Below the pieces are notes generated by a model. That model saw only the letters and a program-made list of their open reading frames with translations. It made no database searches and had not been told where the DNA came from. From Tilletia caries (lineage: Eukaryota; Basidiomycota; Exobasidiomycetes; Tilletiales; Tilletiaceae), in NCBI GenBank assembly GCA_032718865.1, contig JALUTQ010000029.1:1-12143 (forward strand): a stretch of 12,143 bases of DNA. The letters run 5' to 3'. Of this stretch, positions 1 through 7,651 are shown in pieces. The first letter of the stretch is position 1, and the number at the start of each line of letters is the position of its first letter. A program made the translations under genes and the position numbers.

Positions 1-17
1 ACGACGGGATCTACCGC
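1..17 (+). pseudogene. Upstream integrase fragment cut off by the MITE
   Basis: Bases 3-17 encode D-G-I-Y-R in the same frame as the integrase resuming at 818 (L-H-G-L-P-E-S). Integrases of this family commonly have a Y-R-x-H-G-L-P stretch here. The fragment reaches the window edge, so the rest of pol lies to the left. Confidence 0.8.
10..17. repeat. Left 8-bp target-site duplication of MITE 18-809
   Basis: TCTACCGC immediately precedes the left TIR and is repeated exactly at 810-817 after the right TIR. The two copies define the element's ends to the base. Confidence 0.93.
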
Positions 18-809
18 TAAGGTTGTCCCCGGAGTAACGCGGAGGGCTCCGCCTCCGCACTTCCAAATTCCGCCGGAATTTTGACTTTTTTTGAGGCGAG
101 CTCCGCCTCCGCAGACTAAGACAGAGCTGAAAAACTCAGCTCCGCGTTCCGACGGAATTATACAAAAGTTGAAATCCCAGCTCCGCGCTCCGCGTTTTTT
201 TGTGCGTTTTTCATAATGCTCCTCCGTGCTCCGTGTATGCGGAGCTCGGAATTCCGCGGAATTCCGTCGGAGCGCAGTGATGGTATAATTTGCTCTCAGA
301 ATGACTCTAACACAATCAGAGCTATACATTCACCATCCGACATTGTTGCGGTATTGACTCCAGTGCTATTCTGAAGCTCTCAACGGATGATGATGCCTGT
401 TTTTATCTCCTGCGCGTGTCTCGGCGATGCCTTTTTTCTCGGAATTCCGCACATTTCCGCGGAACTTGGACGGAATTCCGGCGGAGCGCACCCAAAATAA
501 GGTCACGTGACCCCTATTTTCGACGATCACGTGACCTCACAGCTCCGACGGAATTCCGCGGAAATTCCGCCGGAATTTTCGCACAATTTTGACGACTCCG
601 CGCTCCGTACTTTTGACTAGTGGGCCCAGGATTGGGCTCCGCGCTCCGCGTAAATTCCGGCGGAGTCCTCCAGGCGGACTCCGTGCTTTTTTAAGGTCAA
701 AAATCTCTCAAAAGTGAGCTCCGCGCTCCGCCTCCGGCGGAGCCCTCCGTCGGAGGAGTACGGAGTCCGCAAAACCCCCAGCTCCGCGTCAACTCCGGGG
801 ACAACCTTA
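18..809. mobile_element. Non-autonomous hAT-type element (MITE) inside integrase
   Basis: This is a 792-bp insertion bounded by perfect 18-bp terminal inverted repeats, TAAGGTTGTCCCCGGAGT at 18-35 and its reverse complement at 792-809. Similarity continues inward with few differences (ACGCGGAG). It is flanked by a perfect 8-bp direct repeat TCTACCGC (10-17 and 810-817). An 8-bp duplication is the signature of hAT transposition; the TIR itself is not one I recognise. There is no credible transposase ORF inside, so it must be mobilised in trans. The interior consists of iterated CTCCGC/GCGGAG words and EcoRI-like palindromes (GGAATTCC, CGCGGAATTCC). Confidence 0.93.
502..535. promoter_or_regulatory. 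Paired CACGTG palindromes inside the MITE
   Basis: GTCACGTGAC at 502-511 and ATCACGTGAC at 526-535 are two near-identical E-box palindromes 24 bases apart, set in otherwise CTCCGC-rich sequence. Fungal bHLH factors of the Cbf1 type bind CACGTG. Whether these are functional sites or simply part of the element's repeat structure cannot be decided here. Confidence 0.35.
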
Positions 810-817
810 TCTACCGC
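810..817. repeat. Right 8-bp target-site duplication of MITE 18-809
   Basis: An exact copy of TCTACCGC at 10-17. One of the two copies is extra relative to the intact integrase reading frame. Confidence 0.93.
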
Positions 818-1777
818 CTCCACGGTTTGCCAGAGAGCATCATCTCTGACCAAGACACACGCTGGAAGTCAACGTTCTGGCAAGAACTCCACCGCCTTCA
901 AGGAACAAGGTTGCGCTTCTCGACAGCGTACCATCCCGAGACTGACGGCGCCACCGAACGGGCCAACCGAACCGCCATCCAGATCCTGCGATCCATGGTC
1001 AGCGCTGACCAGAAGGACTGGAAGGATCGGCTGACAGCTACCGAGTTCGCAATGAACTCGCAAACGAACCAGACCACTGGATTCAGCCCCTTCGAAATGC
1101 TTTACGGTTTCAACCCAGTCATGGTTCCGAACCCTGCATCCTCCAGCAAGATCAGCCCATTCAAAGGCGTTCGACAGTACCACGAAAAGATCAAGCTCAA
1201 CATGATGGCTGCTCACGACAGCATCATCGCCTCTCGCACCCGACAGACCACGCAAGCTAATAAGCGTCGGTCAGTCACCGCACCGTACCAGGTAGGCGAC
1301 TTGGTCTACTTGTCCACCAAGAATCTTAAGCTTCCGACAGGACGAGCATCTAAGTTATTGCCACGATACCTTGGCCCGTACAAGATCGCCAAGTGTCTTG
1401 TGGAGCAGGATGCATTCACCATTGAGCTACCTAAAGAACTAAAGGATCGCCGGATCCACCCAACGTTTCACAGTAGCCTCCTGAAGCCTCACGTACCGAA
1501 CGACGATAAGTTGTTTCCTGGTCGTGAACCAAAAGCATTTTATGACTTTGGTACAAATGAGGATGAAGAGTGGCAAGTGGAAGATGTCCTCGGTCATCGT
1601 TGGCTATCCGCCCGCCTTCAGCTGCTTGTACTGTGGTCGACTGGAGAGAACACCTGGGAGCCAATTGGGAATTGCAACCGACTCTCTGTACTGGACAAGT
1701 ACTTGGAGCTTCATGGTGTACACCAGCCCGACATGCTACCTCAAGGTACTCACACCTCAGGATTGGTCAGATCATAA
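818..1777 (+). CDS. Ty3/gypsy chromovirus integrase, 3' end of pol (interrupted, partial)
   Basis: This is the C-terminal part of a retrotransposon polyprotein that joins element cDNA to host DNA in the nucleus. Counting from the TTG codon at 827 as residue 1, a catalytic Asp lies at about residue 8 (SDQD) and the Glu at about 44 (TDGATER), a spacing of exactly 35 residues, as in DD35E integrases. A GPY/F-like motif (RYLGPYK) lies near residues 178-185. A chromodomain-like tail spans about 248-298 (starts EWQVEDVLG, contains NTWEPIGN) and marks a chromovirus. The stop is TAA at 1775-1777. The frame continues upstream through 818-826 and, skipping the element at 18-809 and one target copy, into bases 3-17 (D-G-I-Y-R). 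The first catalytic Asp, RNase H, RT and protease lie outside the window. The copy is disrupted as it stands. Confidence 0.93.
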   Translation, partial: LHGLPESIISDQDTRWKSTFWQELHRLQGTRLRFSTAYHPETDGATERANRTAIQILRSMVSADQKDWKDRLTATEFAMNSQTNQTTGFSPFEMLYGFNPVMVPNPASSSKISPFKGVRQYHEKIKLNMMAAHDSIIASRTRQTTQANKRRSVTAPYQVGDLVYLSTKNLKLPTGRASKLLPRYLGPYKIAKCLVEQDAFTIELPKELKDRRIHPTFHSSLLKPHVPNDDKLFPGREPKAFYDFGTNEDEEWQVEDVLGHRWLSARLQLLVLWSTGENTWEPIGNCNRLSVLDKYLELHGVHQPDMLPQGTHTSGLVRS

Positions 1778-2211
1778 ACGTGCAGCACGTGACTACGATC
1801 TGACAGCGTTGAGTCCTTTACACAAAAAAACACAAAAGAAAAAAAAATATATACAGAAAACCTCAATTAAACAAATACGCAGCACTTAGAGGTGTACCGT
1901 GCATGACGCAGGAACGAAGGTCCCGTCGGAGTATATGCACCTACATTCTAGACCTTTGAATATGTGCTGGGTACCTGCAGATAAATGGCAGTGCCTTGCA
2001 TGGTCTAGAACCTCAAACGCCGAAAAATCGGGACGGAGTTTTAACCCGTTCCTGACCACACCTTCACTCAACACCGCTCAGCATTTCACCTCTACGTTGC
2101 ATCGGCATCGAGTTGAACACCACTCGAAGCAATCCAATGTTGCGCTCCTGAACGCTTGCTGCGGTGCGCAGCACACTGCTGATGGTCGCCGTGGATGGGG
2201 AGAGAGGAAGC
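1778..2211. other. Non-coding stretch downstream of pol
   Basis: I see no gene here. It starts with an A-rich tract (about 1823-1860), possibly the element's 3' untranslated region, followed by mixed sequence. The short ORFs in this interval have no recognisable motifs. It contains an 8-bp inverted pair TCTAGACC/GGTCTAGA (1947-1954 and 2002-2009), probably incidental. No LTR terminal repeat can be matched between this stretch and the LTR-like start at 3113. Confidence 0.5.
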
Positions 2212-2219
2212 TATATAAG
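2212..2219 (+). promoter_or_regulatory. TATA box upstream of the 2312 ORF
   Basis: TATATAAG stands 93 bases before the ATG at 2312, which would put a start site near 2240-2250 and leave a leader of about 65 bases. It could be an RNA polymerase II core promoter of a separate gene or a U3 promoter within an LTR-like segment. Confidence 0.5.
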
Positions 2220-2274
2220 AGACAGTGTCGTTAGGGAGAATTGACTGATTCTACTCATCAAAACACACTCTCAG

Positions 2275-2312
2275 TACACACACACACACACACACTCACA
2301 CACACACACACA
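2275..2312 (+). repeat. (CA)n microsatellite abutting a start codon
   Basis: An almost pure CA dinucleotide run with one CT interruption runs directly into the ATG of the 221-aa ORF, so it would form most of the proximal 5' leader. Confidence 0.9.
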
Positions 2313-2977
2313 TGACTTATACACACACTTCTGATCCTCGGATCCCTCCTCGCACTCCTCGCGACAACACTCCTCACCCTTCCTACTCTCCCAACGACTC
2401 CCTGGTCATCAAGGACGAACAAGAGGATCCTGTTTTGCAGTCTTTCGGTTTCTACACTCAAGAACGGCTCCCGAACGGCGAAACCGATTCCGAACAAGAT
2501 GGCGACCCACTTCCCTTTGTTCCTCAGTCACAGCACATCCAGACCGCCGTCGACACCGCCCTCCACTACGTATTTAGTACCTTCTCAATGATGTCAGCTA
2601 ATACTAGGGCTTGTTACTTTATGTACATGAAGCCGTTTCTCCGTCCTGAGCTGGAGGAAGCGGTTGCCCAAGCAACTGCTCAGCTCCAGGCTGAGAATGA
2701 TCGACTTACGGCCGAGAACGAGCGCCTCGACCGACACCTTCGAGCCCGACTCCGACTCGCCGGCTCCCGGTTTTACTTTCTTCCGGAATCCCGGTGGTCT
2801 CAACAATCGTGGTCTCGCCACTCACTCCGCCAACTCAACCACGCGGACGGGGTCAACATGGCGGCCCAACTTATTGTAGCTGCCGATGGTAACACTCACC
2901 ACCCCTATCTCCTCCACAACCCCGCTTACCGCTACTGTCTCCGCCGCTTTGCCCCCTACTCCCACTCTCACCCTTAA
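2312..2977 (+). CDS. Unknown 221-aa protein with short coiled coil, possibly gag-like
   Basis: The frame opens with ATG right after the CA repeat and ends at TAA 2975-2977. I do not recognise the product. Residues 1-60 are Pro/Ser/Thr/Asp-rich and look disordered. Residues about 70-100 are hydrophobic/aromatic with many Met and Tyr. Residues about 108-150 form a probable coiled coil (PELEEAVAQATAQ, then LQAENDRLTAENERL with heptad spacing). The C-terminus is Arg/His/Tyr-rich and less convincing, so an indel may shift the frame beyond about residue 150. There is no zinc knuckle or protease motif. It lies between the integrase and the polypurine tract at 3101, so it could be an extra 3' ORF of the gypsy element, a gag remnant of a second element, or an unrelated gene. 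The TATA box at 2212 suggests its own transcript. Confidence 0.45.
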   Translation: MTYTHTSDPRIPPRTPRDNTPHPSYSPNDSLVIKDEQEDPVLQSFGFYTQERLPNGETDSEQDGDPLPFVPQSQHIQTAVDTALHYVFSTFSMMSANTRACYFMYMKPFLRPELEEAVAQATAQLQAENDRLTAENERLDRHLRARLRLAGSRFYFLPESRWSQQSWSRHSLRQLNHADGVNMAAQLIVAADGNTHHPYLLHNPAYRYCLRRFAPYSHSHP

Positions 2978-3100
2978 AAGTTTCCTCACTGCTCCCTTTG
3001 TCTCTCCACTATGCTTCCTCCACAAAAAATTCCCCTCTTTCTTGACTTCTTCAAAATTTACACTTTGGTGAAAAACTCTTTTTGACTGACATGTCAGCCC

Positions 3101-3112
3101 AGAAGGGGAGGA
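3101..3112 (+). promoter_or_regulatory. Polypurine tract of an LTR retrotransposon
   Basis: AGAAGGGGAGGA is a pure purine run immediately followed by TGTAAGG. A G-rich purine tract abutting TG is the usual plus-strand primer site just before a gypsy 3' LTR. The downstream LTR copy cannot be verified because no matching 5' LTR is in the window. Confidence 0.55.
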
Positions 3113-3190
3113 TGTAAGGTGTCTGACATATGTAGGTGCCACGCGTACATTATTCAGCACCTCACAAGTTAACATTTCTATCCTCTCACC
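3113..3190 (+). mobile_element. Putative start of a 3' LTR
   Basis: The segment starts TGTAAGGTGTCTGAC directly after the purine tract, in agreement with the TG start of LTRs. It includes a small inverted pair (AGGTGC near 3130 and GCACCT near 3157). The remainder of the LTR seems to be interrupted by or continue into the GCGTGGTGC block. No terminal CA or target duplication could be fixed, so only the left boundary is proposed. Confidence 0.4.
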
Positions 3191-3542
3191 CGTACCGACG
3201 CGTGGTGACCGACGCGTGGTGCGGGTTGTTTTTCTTCTCTATAATTTACGCATTGATATATGGTATCTGCGCGCGCGATATGTGGTGCGCGTTGTTTTTA
3301 TTTCTCACCTGAGACGCGCCGCGCGTCGACAAGTGTCACGTGGCGCGTGTGGTGTGCGACGCGTGGTGCGCGTTGGTTTCTCACGCGCCCAACGCGTGGT
3401 GCGCGTCACGTGCCACATATGGTGCGTGTTGTTTACAATTTTTGGTGAAGTGTTGGTTCACGCGAATTTACCATCGAAACACATTTTTCGCGTGGTGAAC
3501 CAACGCTCACCACGCGCACCGCGCGCACCACTCACCACCGCT
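3191..3542. repeat. GCGTGGTGC-motif repeat block, probable MITE
   Basis: At least five variants of a GCGTGGTGCGCGTTG word occur in direct orientation on the left (near 3208, 3281, 3358, 3392 and 3412). Inverted counterparts (CCAACGCTCACCACGCGCACC) lie on the right (about 3500-3530). A near hairpin joins GTTGGTTCACGCGAA (3452-3466) with its complement at 3487-3504, which carries a 3-base insertion. The block is flanked by a 10-bp direct repeat TCCTCTCACC (3181-3190 and 3543-3552), but clean terminal inverted repeats are not visible, so the class is undetermined. The CT-rich flanks could match by chance. Confidence 0.5.
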
Positions 3543-3658
3543 TCCTCTCACCTCACCTCGCCACACTCACACTTCCCCTTTGACTCGTCCCTGCTCCCAT
3601 GATGACTGTATGACTGTGTATGTATTTAGCCCGTGTCAAAGGATGACTGTGTATTGAC

Positions 3659-3955
3659 CAGGGCTCGGCAGAACTAAGGCGACTAAGAAACTAAGACTAT
3701 CCGACTAAGCCTTAGTCCCGACTAGACTAGACTATGACTAAGGGTTTTTGGCATCCGACTATGACTATGACTAAGGCCCCGCCAGGTCCGACTATAGTCG
3801 GTCTTAGTCTCTTAGTCGGACCCTTTTTTTTGGGTTTTCATCCGGGCTGAGATGCTTGAAAGGCCCTCCTTCGCGTTCACAAACTACTTCGAGTCATGCA
3901 CTTCAAATTAGTAGGAACACACAATTGTGACAGAAATCTCAGACTAGCATCCGAC
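3659..3955. mobile_element. Left part of a hAT-like element with GACTAAG/TTAGTCGG motifs
   Basis: CAGGGCTCGGCA at 3659-3670 resembles hAT terminal repeats, which typically start CAGGG/CAAGG. It is followed by dense GACTAAG, GACTATGACTA and TTAGTCGG words on both strands to about 3830, as expected for subterminal transposase-binding repeats. The body continues to 3955, where another element is inserted, and resumes at 4579 with similar TCCGAC/GTCGGATTAG words. A right terminal repeat ending in CCCTG was not found, so the extent is open. Confidence 0.55.
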
Positions 3956-4570
3956 CAAGGTTCGGCAACTATCTTCACTATGTAACTATGATAACTATAT
4001 AGTTATAACTAATAGTGATAACTTGACTATACTTTGGGCGGCGAAGCCGCCTAGAAAAAATAGTAGCTATAACTTTTTCAGATCGGCGCGGAGTAACTAA
4101 TAGTTGAAATAGTTATTAAAAATCGCACTTGGCTGATATAGCCGCTAGATGGTCACTATGTAGTAGCTCCAGCTACTCCTAGTCACATATAGTCGCTATT
4201 TCAGTTACTCATAGCCACATATAGTGACTATTTCACCCAAATATAACTTTTTGTGTTGGACAGGGGCTGGCTGAGACAGCTGTTGGATAGTTACTATATA
4301 GTAGTTCCAGTCACTTATAGCCACATATAGTGACTATGTCGATCTCACTTCGTGCTGAACCAGTCACAGGTAGCTGCTGGAAGTAACTATAGTGGCTGTT
4401 TCAGCGAAAAAGCCAACCAAAATTTTGCATGGCTGAAATAGTAACTATTAGTTTTTATAGTAGCTATTTCTCACTTGACTATACTATTTCCCGCCGAGGT
4501 GACCACTCACTATAACTTGACTATACTATTTCGCAGAAAAGTGGTAACTCTAGTAGCTTGCCGAGCCTTG
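3956..4570. mobile_element. Nested non-autonomous hAT element (MITE), 615 bp
   Basis: Terminal inverted repeats are CAAGGTTCGGCAA at 3956-3968 and TTGCCGAGCCTTG at 4558-4570, identical but for one base. Both sides carry the 8-bp direct repeat CATCCGAC (3948-3955 and 4571-4578), the hAT target-duplication length. The TIR sequence also fits hAT. Inside there is no ORF; the sequence is AT-rich and made of many copies of ATAGTTACTATA/TAGTGACTAT words in both orientations. The target duplication includes TCCGAC, a word of the surrounding element, so this copy landed in the older element's subterminal repeats. Confidence 0.93.
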
Positions 4571-4578
4571 CATCCGAC

Positions 4579-4710
4579 AATTCGTCGGATTAGTTCGACA
4601 AATAATTTGACGTGTCCGACGTCCGATTAGCATTCGCATTCGCCGAGTTACTATTACATAATAATTAATATGCACTACTTTCCGTTTAGCTCTGGCGCGC
4701 GTCGACAGTC
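4579..4710 (+). promoter_or_regulatory. Upstream region of the kinase gene, partly transposon-derived
   Basis: The first 60-70 bases (TTCGTCGGATTAG, GTCCGACGTCCGATTAG) continue the GACTAAG-type element. The rest is AT-rich (about 4648-4670, ATAATTAATA) and precedes the ATG at 4711. No clear TATA box is seen. The kinase promoter therefore overlaps or directly abuts transposon sequence. Confidence 0.45.
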
Positions 4711-7140
4711 ATGTCCTGCACGGCCGTCAGCGAAATTTTTGCCGCAATGGAGCTCAAAGCCTTCCAACAAGTACGAGCGCACAGCAAACATCCGTCCGCT
4801 GCTGCTGAAGAGGTGGTGCGCGAAGGCGCGCGCTTGTTCTGGCCCACGTCCTCGTACCAATTCGACACGATCTTCAACAAACTTTTTGGCTCGCCGATGT
4901 CGGCTGGAAACGAAGTACTTCGCACGGCTCTACGACCTCGCCCTCCCGATTCCTTTACCGACACACGAGGTGCCGGTCCTTATGGCCCAGTCGGAGAGTT
5001 GTGGCTCAATTTCTGCGTCCACTATCGTGCTCAAGCCATCGGATTCGATCTTGACCACATTGAGGCCATATCTCACGCTCTCATCCCGGAGCTCGCCGCT
5101 GAGCTCCTCCATCTCGACTCCGGCTACTCCCCAGAGGAGGCGCACCACCACATCTCCTCCGCGGGGGCCTACGGACGACTGGTATTTCCCGTCACGCCCA
5201 GTCGCCTGCGCGACGTCCACGAGTGGATTGTGGCGAAGGAGCAAGTTTTCGAACTTCACGAGCGAGTGACTGGGCTACAGCAGAAGCTGAACTGGCTTCA
5301 CATCCATCATGGATCTCTCGACCGACTCACCTCCTGTTTACACTTCGCTCGCCAAGAGAATAGCGCTCTCCAGGCTCAGATCCGGAAAGCCAACGAGGAT
5401 CGAGATGGCGCCATCCTATCTCTCCGAATGGCCGACGAGCAGCTCGAAACCCAGACGACCGTACTCGTCAACCTACGAGCCGAGTTCGACGCCCTCGATA
5501 CCAAGGCCGATCGTCTCGAGGACGAGCTGACGGCCTGCAGAAGACAGCTGGACGGAGCTGATCAGACGGAACCGTCCAAACCCGCCGATACAGTACAAGT
5601 CGCAGTCCAGACCGATCCCGTCGACACGATGCAAGTCGCGGTCCAAGCCGAATCTGTCGATCCCGTCGTTCAAACCGATCCCATCAACATCGACACGGTA
5701 CGATTCACCGATCCCATCCAAGCTGGCGTCCAGATCGATCTCGTTGACACGGCTGATCCCGTGGACGCGGAACAAGTCGCGGTCCGGATTAATCCCGTCG
5801 ACACGGCGCATGAGAAGATCGATTCTGCCGTCTGCAACCCGGCACAGGTTGCCGCCGGACCTTCGCTTTCCGGTCACCCTCTCCCTGAAGCGATTCCGGC
5901 AACGACCGAATCCGGTTGGCTCTCACTCCCTTCACCAACACGCAAGTGTCGACCCGCGCCTCTGGATGGCCAGCGCGAGGTCAACTCCCTCGTATTTGGC
6001 ATGAAGACGTGCCTCGTCAAGCCGACAGACATTTTTACGTGGATGCGGGGGCCCGGACGGTATACTTCGTACAAACTTGTGGGTTCTGGCTCCCAAGGTT
6101 CAGTGTTCCGGGCTCGCGACTACCTTCAACCGGAGCCCGTTGCCATTAAGTCAATAATCGGCCGAACTCACCAGTCTTTTCCGAGGACGGTATGGAATGA
6201 ACTCGGTGCGCTCGTGCGTATTTCCCATTCAAACATCATACGATTGCGCGACGTTCTACTCGTGCAAAATTCCAATCGCCCGCAAATCCAGCTTGTGCTT
6301 GACTTCTGCGAGACCGACCTTCTTCAGGTCCTCTCGCATCAACCCTCACGCGGACTCCTCTCTGCGGCCGTCATCGCAAATTTGATGTCACAAGTAGCTG
6401 AGGGACTGCGGGCTGTTCACTTGGTGAGTCTCTGTCCAAATTTGATCAACATCCACAACTCCGGACTCACAGCGCGCTTATATCTTTTTACAGGCTCAAT
6501 TATCTCACTTTGACATTAAGCCGGCAAACATCCTCATCGACAATCGAGGACACGTACGGATCGGCGACTTCGGCCTCGCAGAAGACCTACGTCAACCACC
6601 GCCCCAATTACGATCTCAGAGTGTCGTCAGTCTCTGGTATCGGGCTCCAGAGGCCTTGCTGCGTTCCATGGAACTCGGCAGTGCGGTAGACGTTTGGAGC
6701 TTGGAGTCGTGCTCGCACACGTGCTTGATCCCACTGGCGCGCCTCCTTGGTACGCCGGCCGTGCCGACGAGATGATCAGCCTCATCGCTGCAGACATGGA
6801 CAAGATGGGTCAAGAGCTCTGGCCCGGATCCGACGCCCTACCCGGCGCTGTATGCGACGAGAGGATTCCGTACAGCGATCCGCAGCGTGGATTTGGGCGG
6901 GGTGCTAGACTACCGCCCGGTGTGGTACCACGTCCACCTCTGCACGCCCGCTTGCGAATGGTACGGGGTTCAGACTCTTCATACGACGATCTCATTCGAA
7001 TCCTGCCTGACATCTTGGTGCTGGATCCCTACGAACGTCCAACCATGCACACAATCTTAAACATGGGTATGGGATTGCAGAATATTGTTCAGGCGCCTCT
7101 TCCACAGTTCCCGTCGAAACACACTGTAGAAATTCGATGA
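4711..7140 (+). CDS. CDK-like Ser/Thr protein kinase with long N-terminal region; one frameshift
   Basis: Two exons, 4711-6423 and 6494-7140, give about 786 residues if one frameshift is bridged. Residues 1-165 are an unrecognised domain, about 173-285 a coiled coil (heptads such as LRMADEQLETQTTVLVNLRAEF), about 293-366 degenerate QVAVQTDPVDT-type repeats, and about 450-780 a kinase domain. Visible motifs are the glycine loop G458-S-G-S-Q-G, Lys480 in VAIK, Glu497 of the C helix, H576-F-D578-IKPAN, D596-F-G and the CMGC-like VVSLWYRAPE ending at E624. The catalytic loop is HFD instead of HRD, so activation need not follow the RD-kinase pattern. After DVWS (residue 640, base 6700) the motif LGVVLAHVL continues in another frame. 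Unbridged, translation stops at 6775. This is either a recent pseudogene or a sequence error. The C-lobe ends with VLDPYERPTMHTIL. The ATG at 4711 is the first in frame. Confidence 0.85.
5587..5808 (+). repeat. Degenerate coding repeats in the kinase linker
   Basis: DNA words such as CCCGTCGACACG and CAAGTCGCGGTCC recur and encode variants of QVAVQTDPVDT with irregular spacing. They separate the coiled coil from the kinase domain. The pattern suggests slippage or unequal exchange expanding a flexible acidic linker. Confidence 0.7.
6424..6493 (+). other. Intron 1 of the kinase gene (70 bp)
   Basis: The 5' site is GTGAGT, the 3' site is TTTTTACAG, and ACTCAC near 6464-6469 is a possible branch region. 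It is a phase 0 intron between VHL (residue 571) and AQLSHFDIKPAN. Splicing rejoins the kinase catalytic loop. Reading through instead ends the protein at 6513 and loses the catalytic Asp. Confidence 0.92.
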
Positions 7141-7249
7141 TGGCCTCCCTTTGCGATGATATTTGGTAACCATAAGTCGACTTCAATTCGAATTTAGTCA
7201 CGAACAGCGAACTATTAGCTGGATAATAGTCAGAGTTTAGTTGTAGTAC

Positions 7250-7617
7250 GAGTGCTATAGTAGGAATATAATAGGACTATAGTACCAGTGCTATAGTAGG
7301 ACTATAGCAGGACTATAATACCAGTGCTATAGTAGGCTGTAGGACTATAGTAGGACTATATACCAGTGCTATAGTGGGCTGTAGGACTATAGTAGAACTA
7401 TAGTAGAGAACTATAGTAGGACTATATACCAGTGCTATAGTAGGACTATGGTAGGACTATAGTAGAACTATAGTACCAGTGCTTAAGTAGGACTGTAGTA
7501 CCATATCATTAGCCAGTACTATAGTAGGACTATGGAGTATGGTACCAATGATATTGTAGGACTATAGTACTTAGTACCAGTGCCCAGTGGCCAGTGGCCA
7601 GTAGTAGTGCTATAGTA
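7250..7617. repeat. Irregular minisatellite of AGTGCTATAGTAGGACTATAG units
   Basis: The word AGTGCTATAG begins at about 7251, 7287, 7323, 7365 and 7431, with degenerate copies near 7478 and 7606. The spacings are 36, 36, 42, 66 and 47 bases, filled by variable numbers of TAGGACTATAG sub-units. Unit length is not constant and there are no unique spacers, so it is not a CRISPR-like array. It lies downstream of the kinase stop and may be the interior of another MITE, but no TIR was found. Confidence 0.8.
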
Positions 7618-7651
7618 CTGTCTTTCTGAAAACGGCTGTCAAACAGGATGA

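Noticed and set aside
714..1034. 106-aa ORF crossing the right end of the MITE
   Set aside because: It spans the element boundary in a frame different from the integrase and has no motif.
1947..2009. 8-bp inverted repeat TCTAGACC/GGTCTAGA as a hairpin or TIR
   Set aside because: It is short with a loop near 47 bases and has no flanking duplication; consistent with chance.
4640..4660. CGCCGAGTTAC as the right terminal repeat of the element starting at 3659
   Set aside because: Only six bases match the left terminus (CTCGGC), the CAGGG tip is missing, and no 8-bp duplication matches GTATTGAC.
4670..5269. 199-aa ORF starting upstream of the kinase ATG
   Set aside because: It is out of frame with the kinase, Ser/Arg/Pro-rich, and overlaps a clearly coding coiled-coil region.
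7250..7617. CRISPR-like array
   Set aside because: Unit spacing is irregular, the spacers are made of the same words as the repeats, and the context is eukaryotic.
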